Shown piece by piece: positions 25,491 through 35,519 of a stretch of 64,000 nt of DNA. The stretch lies in the NCBI RefSeq assembly GCF_019880635.1, contig NZ_JAINVX010000005.1, positions 124,001 to 188,000 of the forward strand, in the 5' to 3' direction. Position 1 is the stretch's first letter; each line of letters begins with the position of its first letter. The notes beneath the pieces were generated by a model. The model saw only the letters and a list, made by a program, of their open reading frames with translations, made no database searches and had not been told where the DNA came from. Position numbers and translations under genes: made by a program. The stretch comes from Hanstruepera marina (GTDB taxonomy: Bacteria; Bacteroidota; Bacteroidia; Flavobacteriales; Flavobacteriaceae).

Positions 25491-26900
25491 ATGAGTTATT
25501 CTGACAATATGTTTGCGAGTTTGTTTGATAAACAAAAAGCAAACCAATTCAATATTGGCAATACCAATTATAAGGAACGTGTCAAAAAACTCAAAAAATT
25601 AAAACACGCATTAGAGTACACTTATAAACAAGATATTCGAGATGCGCTGTATGCTGATTTTAAAAAACCCCAATTAGAGGTTGATCTCACTGAAATTTAT
25701 CCCGTTATTGACGAAATCAAGTTTGTTTCTAAAAACTTGAAAACATGGCTTAAAAAACAACAAGTTGACACACCATTGGCCATGCTGGGAAGTAGTTCAT
25801 ACATTATCAATGAACCTAAAGGCGTTTGTTTGATTATTTCGCCTTGGAACTATCCTGTAAACTTGACATTCGGTCCGTTGGTATCAGCAATTGCTGGAGG
25901 TAACACGGTTATCTTAAAGCCCTCTGAAATGACACCAAATACATCAAGCTTGATGGCTAGAATAGTCGCTGATTTGTTTGAGGAAAATGAAATAGCACTA
26001 GTCGAAGGTGAAGTGAAAACGTCAAAAGCGTTATTGGAATTACCCTTTAATCATATTTTCTTCACAGGGTCACCAACAGTAGGGAAAATCGTGATGAGGG
26101 CAGCCTCCAAACACCTCACTTCGGTGACGTTGGAATTGGGAGGTAAGTCGCCAACCATTATTGATGATTCTGTTGATATTGATAAAGTCGTAGGTAAAAT
26201 AGTTTATGGCAAGTTCATGAATGCAGGTCAAACCTGTATTGCGCCAGATTATGTTTTGATAGATGAGCGTATTAAGTCAAAATTTATAGCCAGTTTTAAA
26301 AACCAGATAAAGACCTTTTATAATGAAAATCCTGAATCTTCTGAATCTTACAGTCGTATTGTGAATGAGAAACACTTCAAACGCTTACTGGAGAGTCTTG
26401 AGGATTCAAAAAGTAGAAATTCAAAAATAGAATCTGGAGGGCATACCAACGAAAGTGAAAACTATATTGAACCAACATTGATTAGTGATTTAGATTCCAA
26501 AAGCCAGTTAATGCAGGAAGAAATTTTTGGTCCCGTTTTGCCATTGAAAACGTATAAAACCCTTGAAGAAGCTGTAGGCTATATTAATTCAAAAGAAAAG
26601 CCATTAGCTTTGTATATATATAGCAAGAAGAAAAAGAATATCAATTATATTTTAGATAATACACGTGCTGGAACCACCTGCGTCAATCATAATTTATTAC
26701 AATACTTAAATCATAATTTACCATTTGGTGGATCTAACAATAGTGGCATTGGAAAATCCCATGGCTATTTTGGTTTTTTAGAGTTTACCAACCAACGATC
26801 ATTATTAAAACAACATACTTTAGGTGCAGTAGATTTATTGAAGCCACCATATACAAATTGGAAACAAAAAATAGTGGATTTAACGATTAAATGGTTTTAG
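25491..26900 (+). CDS. Aldehyde dehydrogenase family protein
   Basis: 469 residues, NAD(P)-dependent aldehyde oxidation. The family features are present: SPWNYPVNL, FTGSPTVGK, the general base Glu215 in LELGGKSP and the catalytic Cys249 in GQTCIAPDYV. The length, the absence of an N-terminal extension and the hydrophobic C-terminus (VDLTIKWF) resemble the fatty-aldehyde (ALDH3-like) group. It starts 7 nt after cphA, so it is made from the same transcript. Why it is linked to cyanophycin synthesis is not clear; a role in Arg or polyamine catabolism is a guess. It overlaps the convergent next gene by 4 nt. Confidence 0.9.
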   Translation: MSYSDNMFASLFDKQKANQFNIGNTNYKERVKKLKKLKHALEYTYKQDIRDALYADFKKPQLEVDLTEIYPVIDEIKFVSKNLKTWLKKQQVDTPLAMLGSSSYIINEPKGVCLIISPWNYPVNLTFGPLVSAIAGGNTVILKPSEMTPNTSSLMARIVADLFEENEIALVEGEVKTSKALLELPFNHIFFTGSPTVGKIVMRAASKHLTSVTLELGGKSPTIIDDSVDIDKVVGKIVYGKFMNAGQTCIAPDYVLIDERIKSKFIASFKNQIKTFYNENPESSESYSRIVNEKHFKRLLESLEDSKSRNSKIESGGHTNESENYIEPTLISDLDSKSQLMQEEIFGPVLPLKTYKTLEEAVGYINSKEKPLALYIYSKKKKNINYILDNTRAGTTCVNHNLLQYLNHNLPFGGSNNSGIGKSHGYFGFLEFTNQRSLLKQHTLGAVDLLKPPYTNWKQKIVDLTIKWF

Positions 26901-27907
26901 GATTTATTGAAAAAATCTGACTGTATTTGCTCGTTGACACCATCTTGGTATTTAGTCATACTGAACCATTGATGAATCGAATAGCTTCCTGTTTCTCCTT
27001 GTTTGTTTACGGCAATATAACCAACTTGAAAATCCTTATAATTACTATTAGGTTTATTTACAATACGACTGATGGCTTCTTCACAGGCTTCTTGAGGCGT
27101 TTTGCCTTGACGCATCAATTCCACAACCAAAAAGCTGCCAACGGTTTTAACTACTTCTTCACCCAAACCTGTGGCTACACAAGCTCCAATTTCATTATCT
27201 ACGAACAATCCAGAACCAATAATTGGAGAGTCTCCTACACGACCGTGCATTTTATAAGCTAGTCCACTAGTGGTGCAAGCACCAGAAATATCACCATTTT
27301 TATCAATGGCCAACATACCAATGGTATCGTGATTTTCAATATTTATTATGGGTTTGTACTCACTGTCAACTTTCCATTCTTCCCAAGCTTTTTTTGAGGC
27401 TTCAGTCAATAAGTTCTCTCTTTTAAAGCCTTGTTCCAAGGCAAATTGTTCAGCACCTTTTCCTGCAAGCATCACATGAGGTGTGTCTTCCATCACTTTT
27501 CTGGCTACAGAAACAGCATGAACAATATTTTCTAGAAAAACAACAGAGCCACAATTGCCATGTTTGTCCATAATGCATGCGTCTAATGTCACATGCCCAT
27601 CACGATCTGGCAAACCACCTTTACCAACAGATTGCCCTTTTTCGTTAGCTTCTTCAACCATGCAGCCTTGTTCTACGGCATCGATAGCAGTTCCACCAGC
27701 TTGTAAAACTTCCCAGGCTTTGGCAGTTGCCTCCTCCACATGCCAAGTGGCAATAACCAATGGTAAGCTTGCTTTTGAATCTGCTGTTAGAGTTGCCACG
27801 TTTGTTTCAACGTTTTTATCACTATCAGCACAACTTAATAGGGTACTGCCTACAGCAACACCTGCTCCAGATAATGCTGCATTTTTTATAAAGAGTCTGC
27901 GTTTCAT
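26897..27907 (-). CDS. N4-(beta-N-acetylglucosaminyl)-L-asparaginase, Tat-exported lipoprotein
   Basis: Glycosylasparaginase: cleaves the GlcNAc-Asn bond that remains after protein and glycan breakdown. 336 residues, an Ntn hydrolase that self-cleaves before Thr at about residue 195 (ENHDTIGMLA), followed by SGLAYKMHGRVGDSPIIGSG and the ACVATGLGEE substrate region. The N-terminus KRRLFIKNAALSGAG is a twin-arginine signal ending in a lipobox (LLSC, Cys26), so it is exported folded and anchored. I chose the ATG at 27907, 2 nt after the upstream GH92 gene; a frame extends upstream into that gene. Last gene of the mannosidase operon. Confidence 0.93.
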   Translation of the reverse strand: MKRRLFIKNAALSGAGVAVGSTLLSCADSDKNVETNVATLTADSKASLPLVIATWHVEEATAKAWEVLQAGGTAIDAVEQGCMVEEANEKGQSVGKGGLPDRDGHVTLDACIMDKHGNCGSVVFLENIVHAVSVARKVMEDTPHVMLAGKGAEQFALEQGFKRENLLTEASKKAWEEWKVDSEYKPIINIENHDTIGMLAIDKNGDISGACTTSGLAYKMHGRVGDSPIIGSGLFVDNEIGACVATGLGEEVVKTVGSFLVVELMRQGKTPQEACEEAISRIVNKPNSNYKDFQVGYIAVNKQGETGSYSIHQWFSMTKYQDGVNEQIQSDFFNKS

Positions 27908-27908
27908 G

Positions 27909-30251
27909 TTAATTCTTTTTATATGTATTAGACATTTCAAAAATAAGTTCGCCACCATTCATAATATCTTGATGTGATATCAAGTTACTTTCCAAAGCAT
28001 TTCCGTTAATTAAAATACGTTTTACATAAACGTTTTCTTTGCTTTGGTTTTTAGCCGTGATAGTCAGTGTTTTTCCATTATCTAAATGAATTTTGGCTTC
28101 TTTAATCAAGGGACTACCTAATGCATAATGGGCAGATCCTGGTGTTACCGGATAAAATCCAAGACTACTAAAAATATACCAGGCACTCATTTGTCCGGCA
28201 TCATCATTGCCACAAAGTCCTTCCACGGTTGGGCCATACATGGAATCCATAATCATACGCACGCGAGATTGAGTTTTTTCAGGATGACCTGTCCAGTTGT
28301 ATAAATACGGAATATGATGTCCAGGTTCGTTGCCTTGAACATAGTTGCCAATGATTCCATCGCGAGTAATATCTTCATGCTTTTCGATGTATTTATCTTC
28401 AATTTCCATCGTAAATAGCGAATCTAAATGTTGGGTAAATTGCTCTTTTCCACCCATCATGCTCACCATCTTGTCAATATTTTGAGGGACGTACAAACCA
28501 TAATTCCAGGCATTACCTTCAATAAAACCTTGCCCATGCGTATCCATTGGATCGAACTCTTTTCTAAAAGTGCCATCACTCAATTTTGGTCGCATAAATC
28601 CAATAGTTGGATCGTAAACGTTGTTGTAGTATTCGGAGCGTTTTAAAAATTCTTCTTCAGTTGAAGTGTCTCCCACTTGTTTTGCTATTTGAGCAATACA
28701 CCAATCGTTGTAAGCATATTCCAGCGTTTTTGAAACAGAGGAATGACTTTTGTCATCTGGGACATAATGATAATCCAAATAATCTCCCAAACCATCAAAA
28801 TAACGCACATTAGCCGTATTTACCGAAGCCTGTAAAGCTCTTTTATGGTCAAAATCACCAACGTTTTTTACCATGGCATCCGCAATAACCGATGTGGCAT
28901 GATACCCAATCATACACCAGTTTTCATTGGCATAATGACTCCAAATAGGAAGCATGTTATGGACGCTTTGATCGTGATGGGCCAACATACTTTTTATCAT
29001 ATCGTTATTACGTTGCGGTTGCGTAATATTGAACAATGGATGCAAGGCACGATAAGTATCCCAAAGCGAAAAAATAGTATAGTTGGTAAATCCTTCTGAA
29101 GTATGGATGTTTTGGTCTAAACCACGATATTGTCCATCCACGTCCTCATATATAACAGGCGAAAGATTGGTGTGATACATGGCTGTGTAAAATGTGGTCT
29201 TTTGATCTTCGGTTAATGTTTCAACTTCAATTTTAGAGAGTTCATGGTTCCATTTGTCACTGGTTTCTTCATACGTTTTGTTGAAGTCCCAATGCGGAAT
29301 TTCGGTTTCCAAATTGTTTAAAGCACCAGCCGAACTAACATTGGAGAGTGCAAATTTTATCTTGATTTGTTCACCTTCTTCAGTGTCAAAATTGAAATAA
29401 GCTCTCAAATCTTTTCCAGCCATTTCAGGGAAGTTCTCCTCTTGCTTAAATCGTCTGTAAAACCCCTCATATTTTATTTGGTCATATTTTTTATGGCCAT
29501 AACTTTTAAAGGGCTTGGAAAATTTCGCAGCAAAAAATACTTTTTTATCGCGTGCCCAACCTTTGGTTTGCCTATAACCCGTTATGGTAGAATCATTTTC
29601 TACTCGAATAAACGTCCACACATTTTTATTGTCGTGATGGTATACATTGTAAACCATATCTAAAATAATATGAGCATTATCTGATTGAGGAAAGGTGTAT
29701 TGATGAAATCCCACGCGCTCACTGGCAGTCAATTCAGCTTGAATATCATAACTGTCCAATTTCACACTGTAATAACCTGGAGACGCTTCTTCATATTTAT
29801 GCAGAAAAGTAGAGTAAAACCCCTTTTTCCCTTCATCAGTTTGTAAAGGATCCATCACCAAATCACCAACTGTTGGCATCACTAAAAAATCGCCCAAATC
29901 AGAATGTCCAGTGCCACTAAAGTTGGTATGCGCAAAGCCAATAATGGTTGAATCTCGGTGTTGATAACCAGCACAGTATTCGTAGGTTTCACTGTTATAG
30001 CTTCCGTCTTCATTATGCATGACTTCAAAATTGGTTTGCGGACTTAATTGCACCATACCAAAAGGTGCTGTGGCTCCAGGGAAAACGTGACCCATTTTAC
30101 TGGTTCCAATGAATGGGTTAACGTATTTTGTATAGTCTTCATTGGTTGGGTATGAGTCAGTTTGTTCTTCTGTTTTCTCTTTAGAAACAGTTTCGTTTTT
30201 ACAGTTAAAACAAATTGCTAAAAGGAATAATACTATTAGTTTTTTTACCAT
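27909..30251 (-). CDS. GH92 family alpha-mannosidase (lipoprotein) B
   Basis: 780 residues. Calcium-dependent exo-alpha-mannosidases of family GH92 trim high-mannose N-glycans, many at alpha-1,2 bonds. A lipoprotein signal (MVKKLIVLFLLAICFNC, Cys17) is followed by an N-terminal beta-sandwich (VNPFIGTSKMGHVFPGATAP) and a C-terminal alpha/alpha barrel with EGNAWNYGLYVPQ, NEPGHHIPYLYN and GNDDAGQMSAWYIFSSLGF, the family signatures. It is a shorter paralogue of the next gene without C-terminal extra domains. Spacing is 2 nt from GH92 A and 1 nt from the glycosylasparaginase, so the three form a tight operon. Linkage preference cannot be read reliably. Confidence 0.93.
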   Translation of the reverse strand: MVKKLIVLFLLAICFNCKNETVSKEKTEEQTDSYPTNEDYTKYVNPFIGTSKMGHVFPGATAPFGMVQLSPQTNFEVMHNEDGSYNSETYEYCAGYQHRDSTIIGFAHTNFSGTGHSDLGDFLVMPTVGDLVMDPLQTDEGKKGFYSTFLHKYEEASPGYYSVKLDSYDIQAELTASERVGFHQYTFPQSDNAHIILDMVYNVYHHDNKNVWTFIRVENDSTITGYRQTKGWARDKKVFFAAKFSKPFKSYGHKKYDQIKYEGFYRRFKQEENFPEMAGKDLRAYFNFDTEEGEQIKIKFALSNVSSAGALNNLETEIPHWDFNKTYEETSDKWNHELSKIEVETLTEDQKTTFYTAMYHTNLSPVIYEDVDGQYRGLDQNIHTSEGFTNYTIFSLWDTYRALHPLFNITQPQRNNDMIKSMLAHHDQSVHNMLPIWSHYANENWCMIGYHATSVIADAMVKNVGDFDHKRALQASVNTANVRYFDGLGDYLDYHYVPDDKSHSSVSKTLEYAYNDWCIAQIAKQVGDTSTEEEFLKRSEYYNNVYDPTIGFMRPKLSDGTFRKEFDPMDTHGQGFIEGNAWNYGLYVPQNIDKMVSMMGGKEQFTQHLDSLFTMEIEDKYIEKHEDITRDGIIGNYVQGNEPGHHIPYLYNWTGHPEKTQSRVRMIMDSMYGPTVEGLCGNDDAGQMSAWYIFSSLGFYPVTPGSAHYALGSPLIKEAKIHLDNGKTLTITAKNQSKENVYVKRILINGNALESNLISHQDIMNGGELIFEMSNTYKKN

Positions 30252-30253
30252 AA

Positions 30254-33205
30254 TTATTTAATCGAGATTTCATCTACAAATAGCCAACTTCTACCATCAT
30301 GTTCATAACCAAGATGCCATTCTGGGAGTTTGCCCAATTTTTTGGCGATTATTTGTACATAACGAGCACTACTCTTATTTAACTCAAAATTTAAGGTTTC
30401 TATTTGTGAACCTTCTACAGGTTTTGGAGTATCGATTGTTTTTGAAAACACAGATTTGAAATTTTTACCATCAGATGATATTAAAAAATCGACTTCTGTA
30501 GGAAGAAAAATCCAGCTCTTTTGGTCTTGAAGAAAGTTAACAATAATAGTTTGAATATCCTTTTTACTTCCTAAATCAACCGTTGCTATGACATCAGTAT
30601 CAAAATACCCTTGCCAAGTGCCTGTTCTAAAATCTTGTGTGCCATAAATGCCATCAATAAGAGCATTGTTGCCACCACCATTGTATTGATTCGCATATTC
30701 GGTATCCAGTTTGATGGAAATATTAGGGTCTATTTTATAAAATTGGGTCGTTATTTTAGCACTTTCTGCACCTGCTTTTTTAGAATAAATTTCTAGTGTT
30801 GTAGGTTCTGAAATGGTAAACGGATTCTCATACGTTTTAAATTCACCATCATTCAATCTATAGAGGATTTGAGCTTCCTTATCTACATTTTCCAACATAA
30901 CCTCTGTTTCACCTTTAAATGCGACATCGCCTTTGGCAATAAAGGGCACAGGTACAATCAAATTGTCAGAAATACGTGTTACGGGTTCTTCACCTTCTTG
31001 TGTCGCCCAATCCGTAGGTTGATTGGTCATATTGAAGACTAATTGACCGCCTTTCATAATATCTTCATGAGAGATATAGGAATGGTTTAATGATTGGCCA
31101 TTAAGTTCTGCTGATGCAATATAGATATTGTCGTCAGACAAGTTATTGGCTTGAATAGTGAATTGCTTGCCATTTTCAAAATTAATGGTAGCTTTTTCAA
31201 ACAAGGGTTTACCAATAATGTATTGATTACTGGCTGGAGTAACTGGATAGAATCCCATGGATGAAAACACATACCACGCACTCATCTGTCCGCAATCTTC
31301 ATTCCCTGAAATACCATTAGGTTCGTTGGTATACAACTCCGTTAAAATCTGATGAACTTTCTCTTGAGTTTTATGAGGTTTATTGACAAAGTTGTACAGG
31401 TAGGCCATGTGGTGGCTAGGTTCATTACCATGCGCATACTGGCCAATTAAACCGGTAATATCGGCTTGATCGCGTCCTGAAGTTTCCGCTTGGGCTGTAA
31501 ATAATTTGTCTAGATGTGCATCTAATTTATCTTTTCCGCCTAACAAATTCATGAACCCTGTATTGTCTTGTGGGACATAATAACTGTATTGCCAGGAGTT
31601 AGCTTCGGTGTAATTGAAATTGACTTCGTAAGGATCAAAAGGCGCAAACCAGGTGTTGCGAAAACGACCACGCATAAATTGGGTTTCAGGGTCAAACACG
31701 TTTTTATAATATTGTGCGCGTTCTGAATAAGTCTTATAATCGTCAGTTTTATTCATGGCCTTGGCCATTTGTGCAATGGTCCAGTCGTCATAAGCATATT
31801 CCAAAGTTTTGGAAACCGATTCACTTTCCTCCTCAACAGGAATGAAACCGAATTCCTTATAGCTTTTCAATCCTAATTTATCACGAGTAGCCGAATGTTT
31901 CATAGCTTCCAATGCCTTTTCGGTGTCATAATCCTTGATGCCTTTTAAATAGGCGTCTGCAATCACGGGAACCGCATGATACCCAATCATACAACCAGTG
32001 TAACAGGCTGATAAATCCCATATGGGCATGATGCCGCCTTCGTCATATTTGGCTAAAAAGGTATTGATAAAATCATTGGTTCGGTCTTCTTCAATAATGG
32101 TGTAAAGTGGATGTGCCGCACGATAGGTGTCCCAAAGTGAGAACACGGTGTAATACTCAAAGTCTTTAGTTTGATGGATTTCTAAATCCATGCCACGATA
32201 GCGACCATCAACATCTTGATAGAGGTTAGGTGCCAACATGGAGTGATATAGTGACGTGTAGAAATTGGTTTTGTAATCGGTATTGGTGCTTTCAACTACT
32301 ATTTTTTCAAGCTGACTTTCCCAAGCATTTTGAGCTTCTTGTTTTACTTCTTCAAAGCTTTTGTTACCTATTTCAGTTTCTAAATTCTTTCGTGCACCTT
32401 CTTCATCAACGGCTGAAATACCAATTTTAATATAAACGGGTTCGTTGTTTGGATTTTCTAATCGAAAAGCGGCCTTGGTTGCTCTAAATTTATCGTTAAT
32501 TTTGGAATCTTGTCTGCCCATTAATAAATAATCAGTCCCAACAATTGGTTTAGAAAAAACTATATAATAACTCAACATTTGATTTGTAGCCCAAGCTTTA
32601 CTGTTGCGAAATCCAGAAATTGTTGAGTCATTAATCTTTCTGATTTGAAGTGATGTAAATTCATCTCTGTGTTCCAAATCCAAAACCACGATTTGATTTT
32701 CTGGAGAGACAAATTGATATTTGTGCATGCCACTCCGTTTGGAAACGGTTAATTCTGCATCGATATTGGTTGAATCTAAATGCACTTTATAATAGCCAGG
32801 TTCTGCAATTTCATTGTCGTGACTAAAATGAGCCCGATAGCCTTTTTTGCCATCGGCTCCATTATTAAAGTTCACTTCATTGGTTGGCATCAATAAAATA
32901 TCACCATAGTCGGATACGCCTGTGCCGCTTAAATGAGTATGTGAAAAACCATAAATATAATTATCGGAATAATGATAGCCCGAACAGCCATCCCAGCCGT
33001 CCAATCGCGTATCTGGACTTAATTGCATCATGCCAAAAGGCATGGTGGCGCCGGGATAGGTATGGCCATGACCACCAGTTCCAATGAACGGATTGACATA
33101 AGAGATTAGAGATGTGTCTTTTTGGGCTGGTTTAATGTCTTTATTTTCCTTGCAGGCAGTAAATTGAATTACTAGTGCAAAAAAGAACGGAATCGGGAGT
33201 TTCAT
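30254..33205 (-). CDS. GH92 family alpha-mannosidase A with C-terminal binding domains
   Basis: 983 residues. Lipoprotein signal MKLPIPFFFALVIQFTAC (Cys18). GH92 core at about 35-750 with VNPFIGTGGHGHTYPGATMP, EANSWQYSYYVPQ, GNEPSHHMAYLYN and GNEDCGQMSAWYVFSSMGF. After it come a chitobiase-type C-terminal domain (LYRLNDGEFKTYENPF, about 760-830) and an F5/8 type C-like domain to the end (NQYNGGGNNALIDGIYG; ARYVQIIAKKLGKLPEW). The same extra pair occurs in the divergent GH20 enzyme, suggesting they bind a common ligand. First gene of its operon; only 42 nt separate it from the divergent GH20 start. Confidence 0.93.
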   Translation of the reverse strand: MKLPIPFFFALVIQFTACKENKDIKPAQKDTSLISYVNPFIGTGGHGHTYPGATMPFGMMQLSPDTRLDGWDGCSGYHYSDNYIYGFSHTHLSGTGVSDYGDILLMPTNEVNFNNGADGKKGYRAHFSHDNEIAEPGYYKVHLDSTNIDAELTVSKRSGMHKYQFVSPENQIVVLDLEHRDEFTSLQIRKINDSTISGFRNSKAWATNQMLSYYIVFSKPIVGTDYLLMGRQDSKINDKFRATKAAFRLENPNNEPVYIKIGISAVDEEGARKNLETEIGNKSFEEVKQEAQNAWESQLEKIVVESTNTDYKTNFYTSLYHSMLAPNLYQDVDGRYRGMDLEIHQTKDFEYYTVFSLWDTYRAAHPLYTIIEEDRTNDFINTFLAKYDEGGIMPIWDLSACYTGCMIGYHAVPVIADAYLKGIKDYDTEKALEAMKHSATRDKLGLKSYKEFGFIPVEEESESVSKTLEYAYDDWTIAQMAKAMNKTDDYKTYSERAQYYKNVFDPETQFMRGRFRNTWFAPFDPYEVNFNYTEANSWQYSYYVPQDNTGFMNLLGGKDKLDAHLDKLFTAQAETSGRDQADITGLIGQYAHGNEPSHHMAYLYNFVNKPHKTQEKVHQILTELYTNEPNGISGNEDCGQMSAWYVFSSMGFYPVTPASNQYIIGKPLFEKATINFENGKQFTIQANNLSDDNIYIASAELNGQSLNHSYISHEDIMKGGQLVFNMTNQPTDWATQEGEEPVTRISDNLIVPVPFIAKGDVAFKGETEVMLENVDKEAQILYRLNDGEFKTYENPFTISEPTTLEIYSKKAGAESAKITTQFYKIDPNISIKLDTEYANQYNGGGNNALIDGIYGTQDFRTGTWQGYFDTDVIATVDLGSKKDIQTIIVNFLQDQKSWIFLPTEVDFLISSDGKNFKSVFSKTIDTPKPVEGSQIETLNFELNKSSARYVQIIAKKLGKLPEWHLGYEHDGRSWLFVDEISIK

Positions 33206-33220
33206 TTAAAATAGGATTGC

Positions 33221-33228
33221 TAAATTTA
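33221..33228. promoter_or_regulatory. Palindromic -7-like element shared by GH92 A and GH20
   Basis: TAAATTTA reads the same on both strands and matches 7 of 8 positions of TAnnTTTG either way. It is central in the 42-nt space between the two divergent start codons. A TTG lies 23 nt upstream for the GH92 direction, inside the first GH20 codons. Confidence 0.4.
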
Positions 33229-33247
33229 AAGCATCTAATATACTAAA

Positions 33248-35518
33248 ATGCCAATCAAGAAATTTACTGTTTTCATTGTTTTTGCCGTCCTATTTTCGAA
33301 CTGTAAACAAAAACCATCTGAAATAATTGTACTGCAGATAATTCCTAACCCTCAAAATCAATCCATTAACGAAGGAAATTTTGTTTTAAGAGATGGAATG
33401 GGCATTCAGAATGATTCGGATTTTAATATTTCTGCTGATTTTCTGAAGAATTTTATTCAAGAGGGAAGTAATATCACGTTAAAAGAAAACGATGATATTG
33501 TTTTTGTAAAAGACTCCAATATTTCCAATGCTGAAGGATATGTTTTAGATATTAGTACATCACAAATTCAGATAAAAACTAATTCAGCCCAAGGTGCTTT
33601 TCATGCTGTACAGACCTTAAGGCAGCTATTACCTGTTGGTTTTGAAAATGGTTCATTCAATAAGAATGAAGTGGTAATTCCTTGTTTAAACATTGAAGAC
33701 GCCCCGAGATTTCCATATCGTGGGATGCATTTGGATGTAGCGCGTCACATGTTTTCAGTTGAATTTATAAAAAAGTATATTGATGCCTTGGCCTTACTGA
33801 AAATAAATACCTTTCATTGGCATTTAACCGATGATCAGGGGTGGCGGATAGAGATTAAAGAGTATCCAAAACTTCAGGAAGTGTCGGCCTACAGAGAGCA
33901 GACGTTAATTGGTCATTTTTCTGACCAACCGAATGCCTACGATGGGAAACGCTATGGCGGTTATTATACCCAAGAAGATATTAAGGAAGTTGTTGCTTAT
34001 GCGCAAAAGCATCACATTACGGTTATTCCAGAAATTGAAATGCCAGGTCATGCCCGAGCTGCCATTGCAGCATATCCAGAATTGGGTTGCACAGGAGATT
34101 CCATAAAAGTAGCCCAAACTTGGGGTGTTTTTGAAGATATTTTCTGTGCCGGAAAAGACAATACCTTCAACTTTTTGGAAACAGTTTTAGATGAGGTTGT
34201 GGAATTGTTTCCTAGCAATTATATCCATATTGGTGGTGATGAAGCTCCCAAAACACATTGGAAACAATGTCCAGATTGTCAAAATCGAATCAAAGAAGAA
34301 GGTCTAAAAAACGAGCACGAATTACAAAGTTATTTTATCCAACGTATTGAAAAGTACCTGAATAGCAAAGGCAAACAGATCATTGGATGGGATGAAATTT
34401 TAGAAGGTGGTTTAGCTCCAAATGCCACGGTTATGTCTTGGCGCGGTACGAATGGTGCTGTTGAAGCTGCTAAAGAAAACCACAACGTAATCATGACACC
34501 AACAAGTCATTGTTATTTTGATTATTATCAATCAACCAATGAAGGCGAACCTCTGGCTATTGGTGGCTATTTACCATTGGAAAAGGTGTATGGTTTCAAT
34601 CCCATTCCAGAAGAATTAAATCAAGATGAGTCGCAATATGTTTTGGGCGTTCAGGGCAATCTTTGGACAGAATATATTCCAACCGAACGCCAGGTTGAGT
34701 ATATGGTATTTCCAAGAATTTTGGCCATGAGTGAAGTCGCTTGGAGTAATTCAGAAAACAAAAACTACGAAGATTTTGTTAATCGAGTTGAGGAATTCAA
34801 TAAGCGTTTGGATGCTTTGGATGTCAATTATGCCAATCACTTGTATGAAGTAGAGGGTGATTTAATTTCAGAAAATGGAGAGTCTTTTTATACTTTAAAA
34901 ACACTCACCAAAGACAAAGTTATACGCTATACCACCAATGGTTCTGAACCAAATGAACAATCAGCCATATATGATGACCCGATTCCTTTTAATGAAAATA
35001 TGACTGTGAAAACCGCTGTATTCAAAAATGGAAAACAATTAGGAAAGACATTTACAGAATATTTCAATTATCATAAAGGAGTAGGCAAAAAGATTACCAT
35101 AAGTCCTGAACCTAGTAAAGTGTATGCTGGAAGTGGTGCTCAAGGTTTAATAAACGGTATTTCTGGCAGTGACACGCGCTATGGTGACAAAGAATGGTTA
35201 GGATTTTGGGGTGATGATGTTGAAATCACTATTGATTTGGGTGAAGAAATAGAAATCAATACAATTAAAACACGATTTCATAATGGACAAGGCCAATGGA
35301 TTTATGCACCGAAACACATTGAATTTCAATTTGATCATGACAGTCAAATTATTGAAGTCCCTCATTCAAAGGATATTTTAGTGAATGTTTTGTTCGATAA
35401 GATGGTAAGAACAAGATATATTAGATTAAAAGTTCCCAATTATGGCATTATTCCTGAAGGTAAACAAGGTTCTGGAAATAAAGCGTGGACTTTTATTGAT
35501 GAAATAATTGTGAAATAA
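33248..35518 (+). CDS. GH20 beta-N-acetylhexosaminidase (lipoprotein)
   Basis: 756 residues. Removes beta-linked GlcNAc/GalNAc by substrate-assisted catalysis. Lipoprotein signal MPIKKFTVFIVFAVLFSNC (Cys19), GH20 N-terminal domain (about 30-150), the TIM barrel from PRFPYRGMHLDVARHMF on, with the catalytic Asp331-Glu332 pair in HIGGDEAPKTHW, then a chitobiase-type C-terminal domain (VIRYTTNGSEPNEQSA) and an F5/8C-like domain (GLINGISGSDTRYGD; TRYIRLKVPNYG). In this locus it would cut the chitobiose core or antennary GlcNAc. CutC follows after 1 nt. Confidence 0.94.
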   Translation: MPIKKFTVFIVFAVLFSNCKQKPSEIIVLQIIPNPQNQSINEGNFVLRDGMGIQNDSDFNISADFLKNFIQEGSNITLKENDDIVFVKDSNISNAEGYVLDISTSQIQIKTNSAQGAFHAVQTLRQLLPVGFENGSFNKNEVVIPCLNIEDAPRFPYRGMHLDVARHMFSVEFIKKYIDALALLKINTFHWHLTDDQGWRIEIKEYPKLQEVSAYREQTLIGHFSDQPNAYDGKRYGGYYTQEDIKEVVAYAQKHHITVIPEIEMPGHARAAIAAYPELGCTGDSIKVAQTWGVFEDIFCAGKDNTFNFLETVLDEVVELFPSNYIHIGGDEAPKTHWKQCPDCQNRIKEEGLKNEHELQSYFIQRIEKYLNSKGKQIIGWDEILEGGLAPNATVMSWRGTNGAVEAAKENHNVIMTPTSHCYFDYYQSTNEGEPLAIGGYLPLEKVYGFNPIPEELNQDESQYVLGVQGNLWTEYIPTERQVEYMVFPRILAMSEVAWSNSENKNYEDFVNRVEEFNKRLDALDVNYANHLYEVEGDLISENGESFYTLKTLTKDKVIRYTTNGSEPNEQSAIYDDPIPFNENMTVKTAVFKNGKQLGKTFTEYFNYHKGVGKKITISPEPSKVYAGSGAQGLINGISGSDTRYGDKEWLGFWGDDVEITIDLGEEIEINTIKTRFHNGQGQWIYAPKHIEFQFDHDSQIIEVPHSKDILVNVLFDKMVRTRYIRLKVPNYGIIPEGKQGSGNKAWTFIDEIIVK

Positions 35519-35519
35519 T

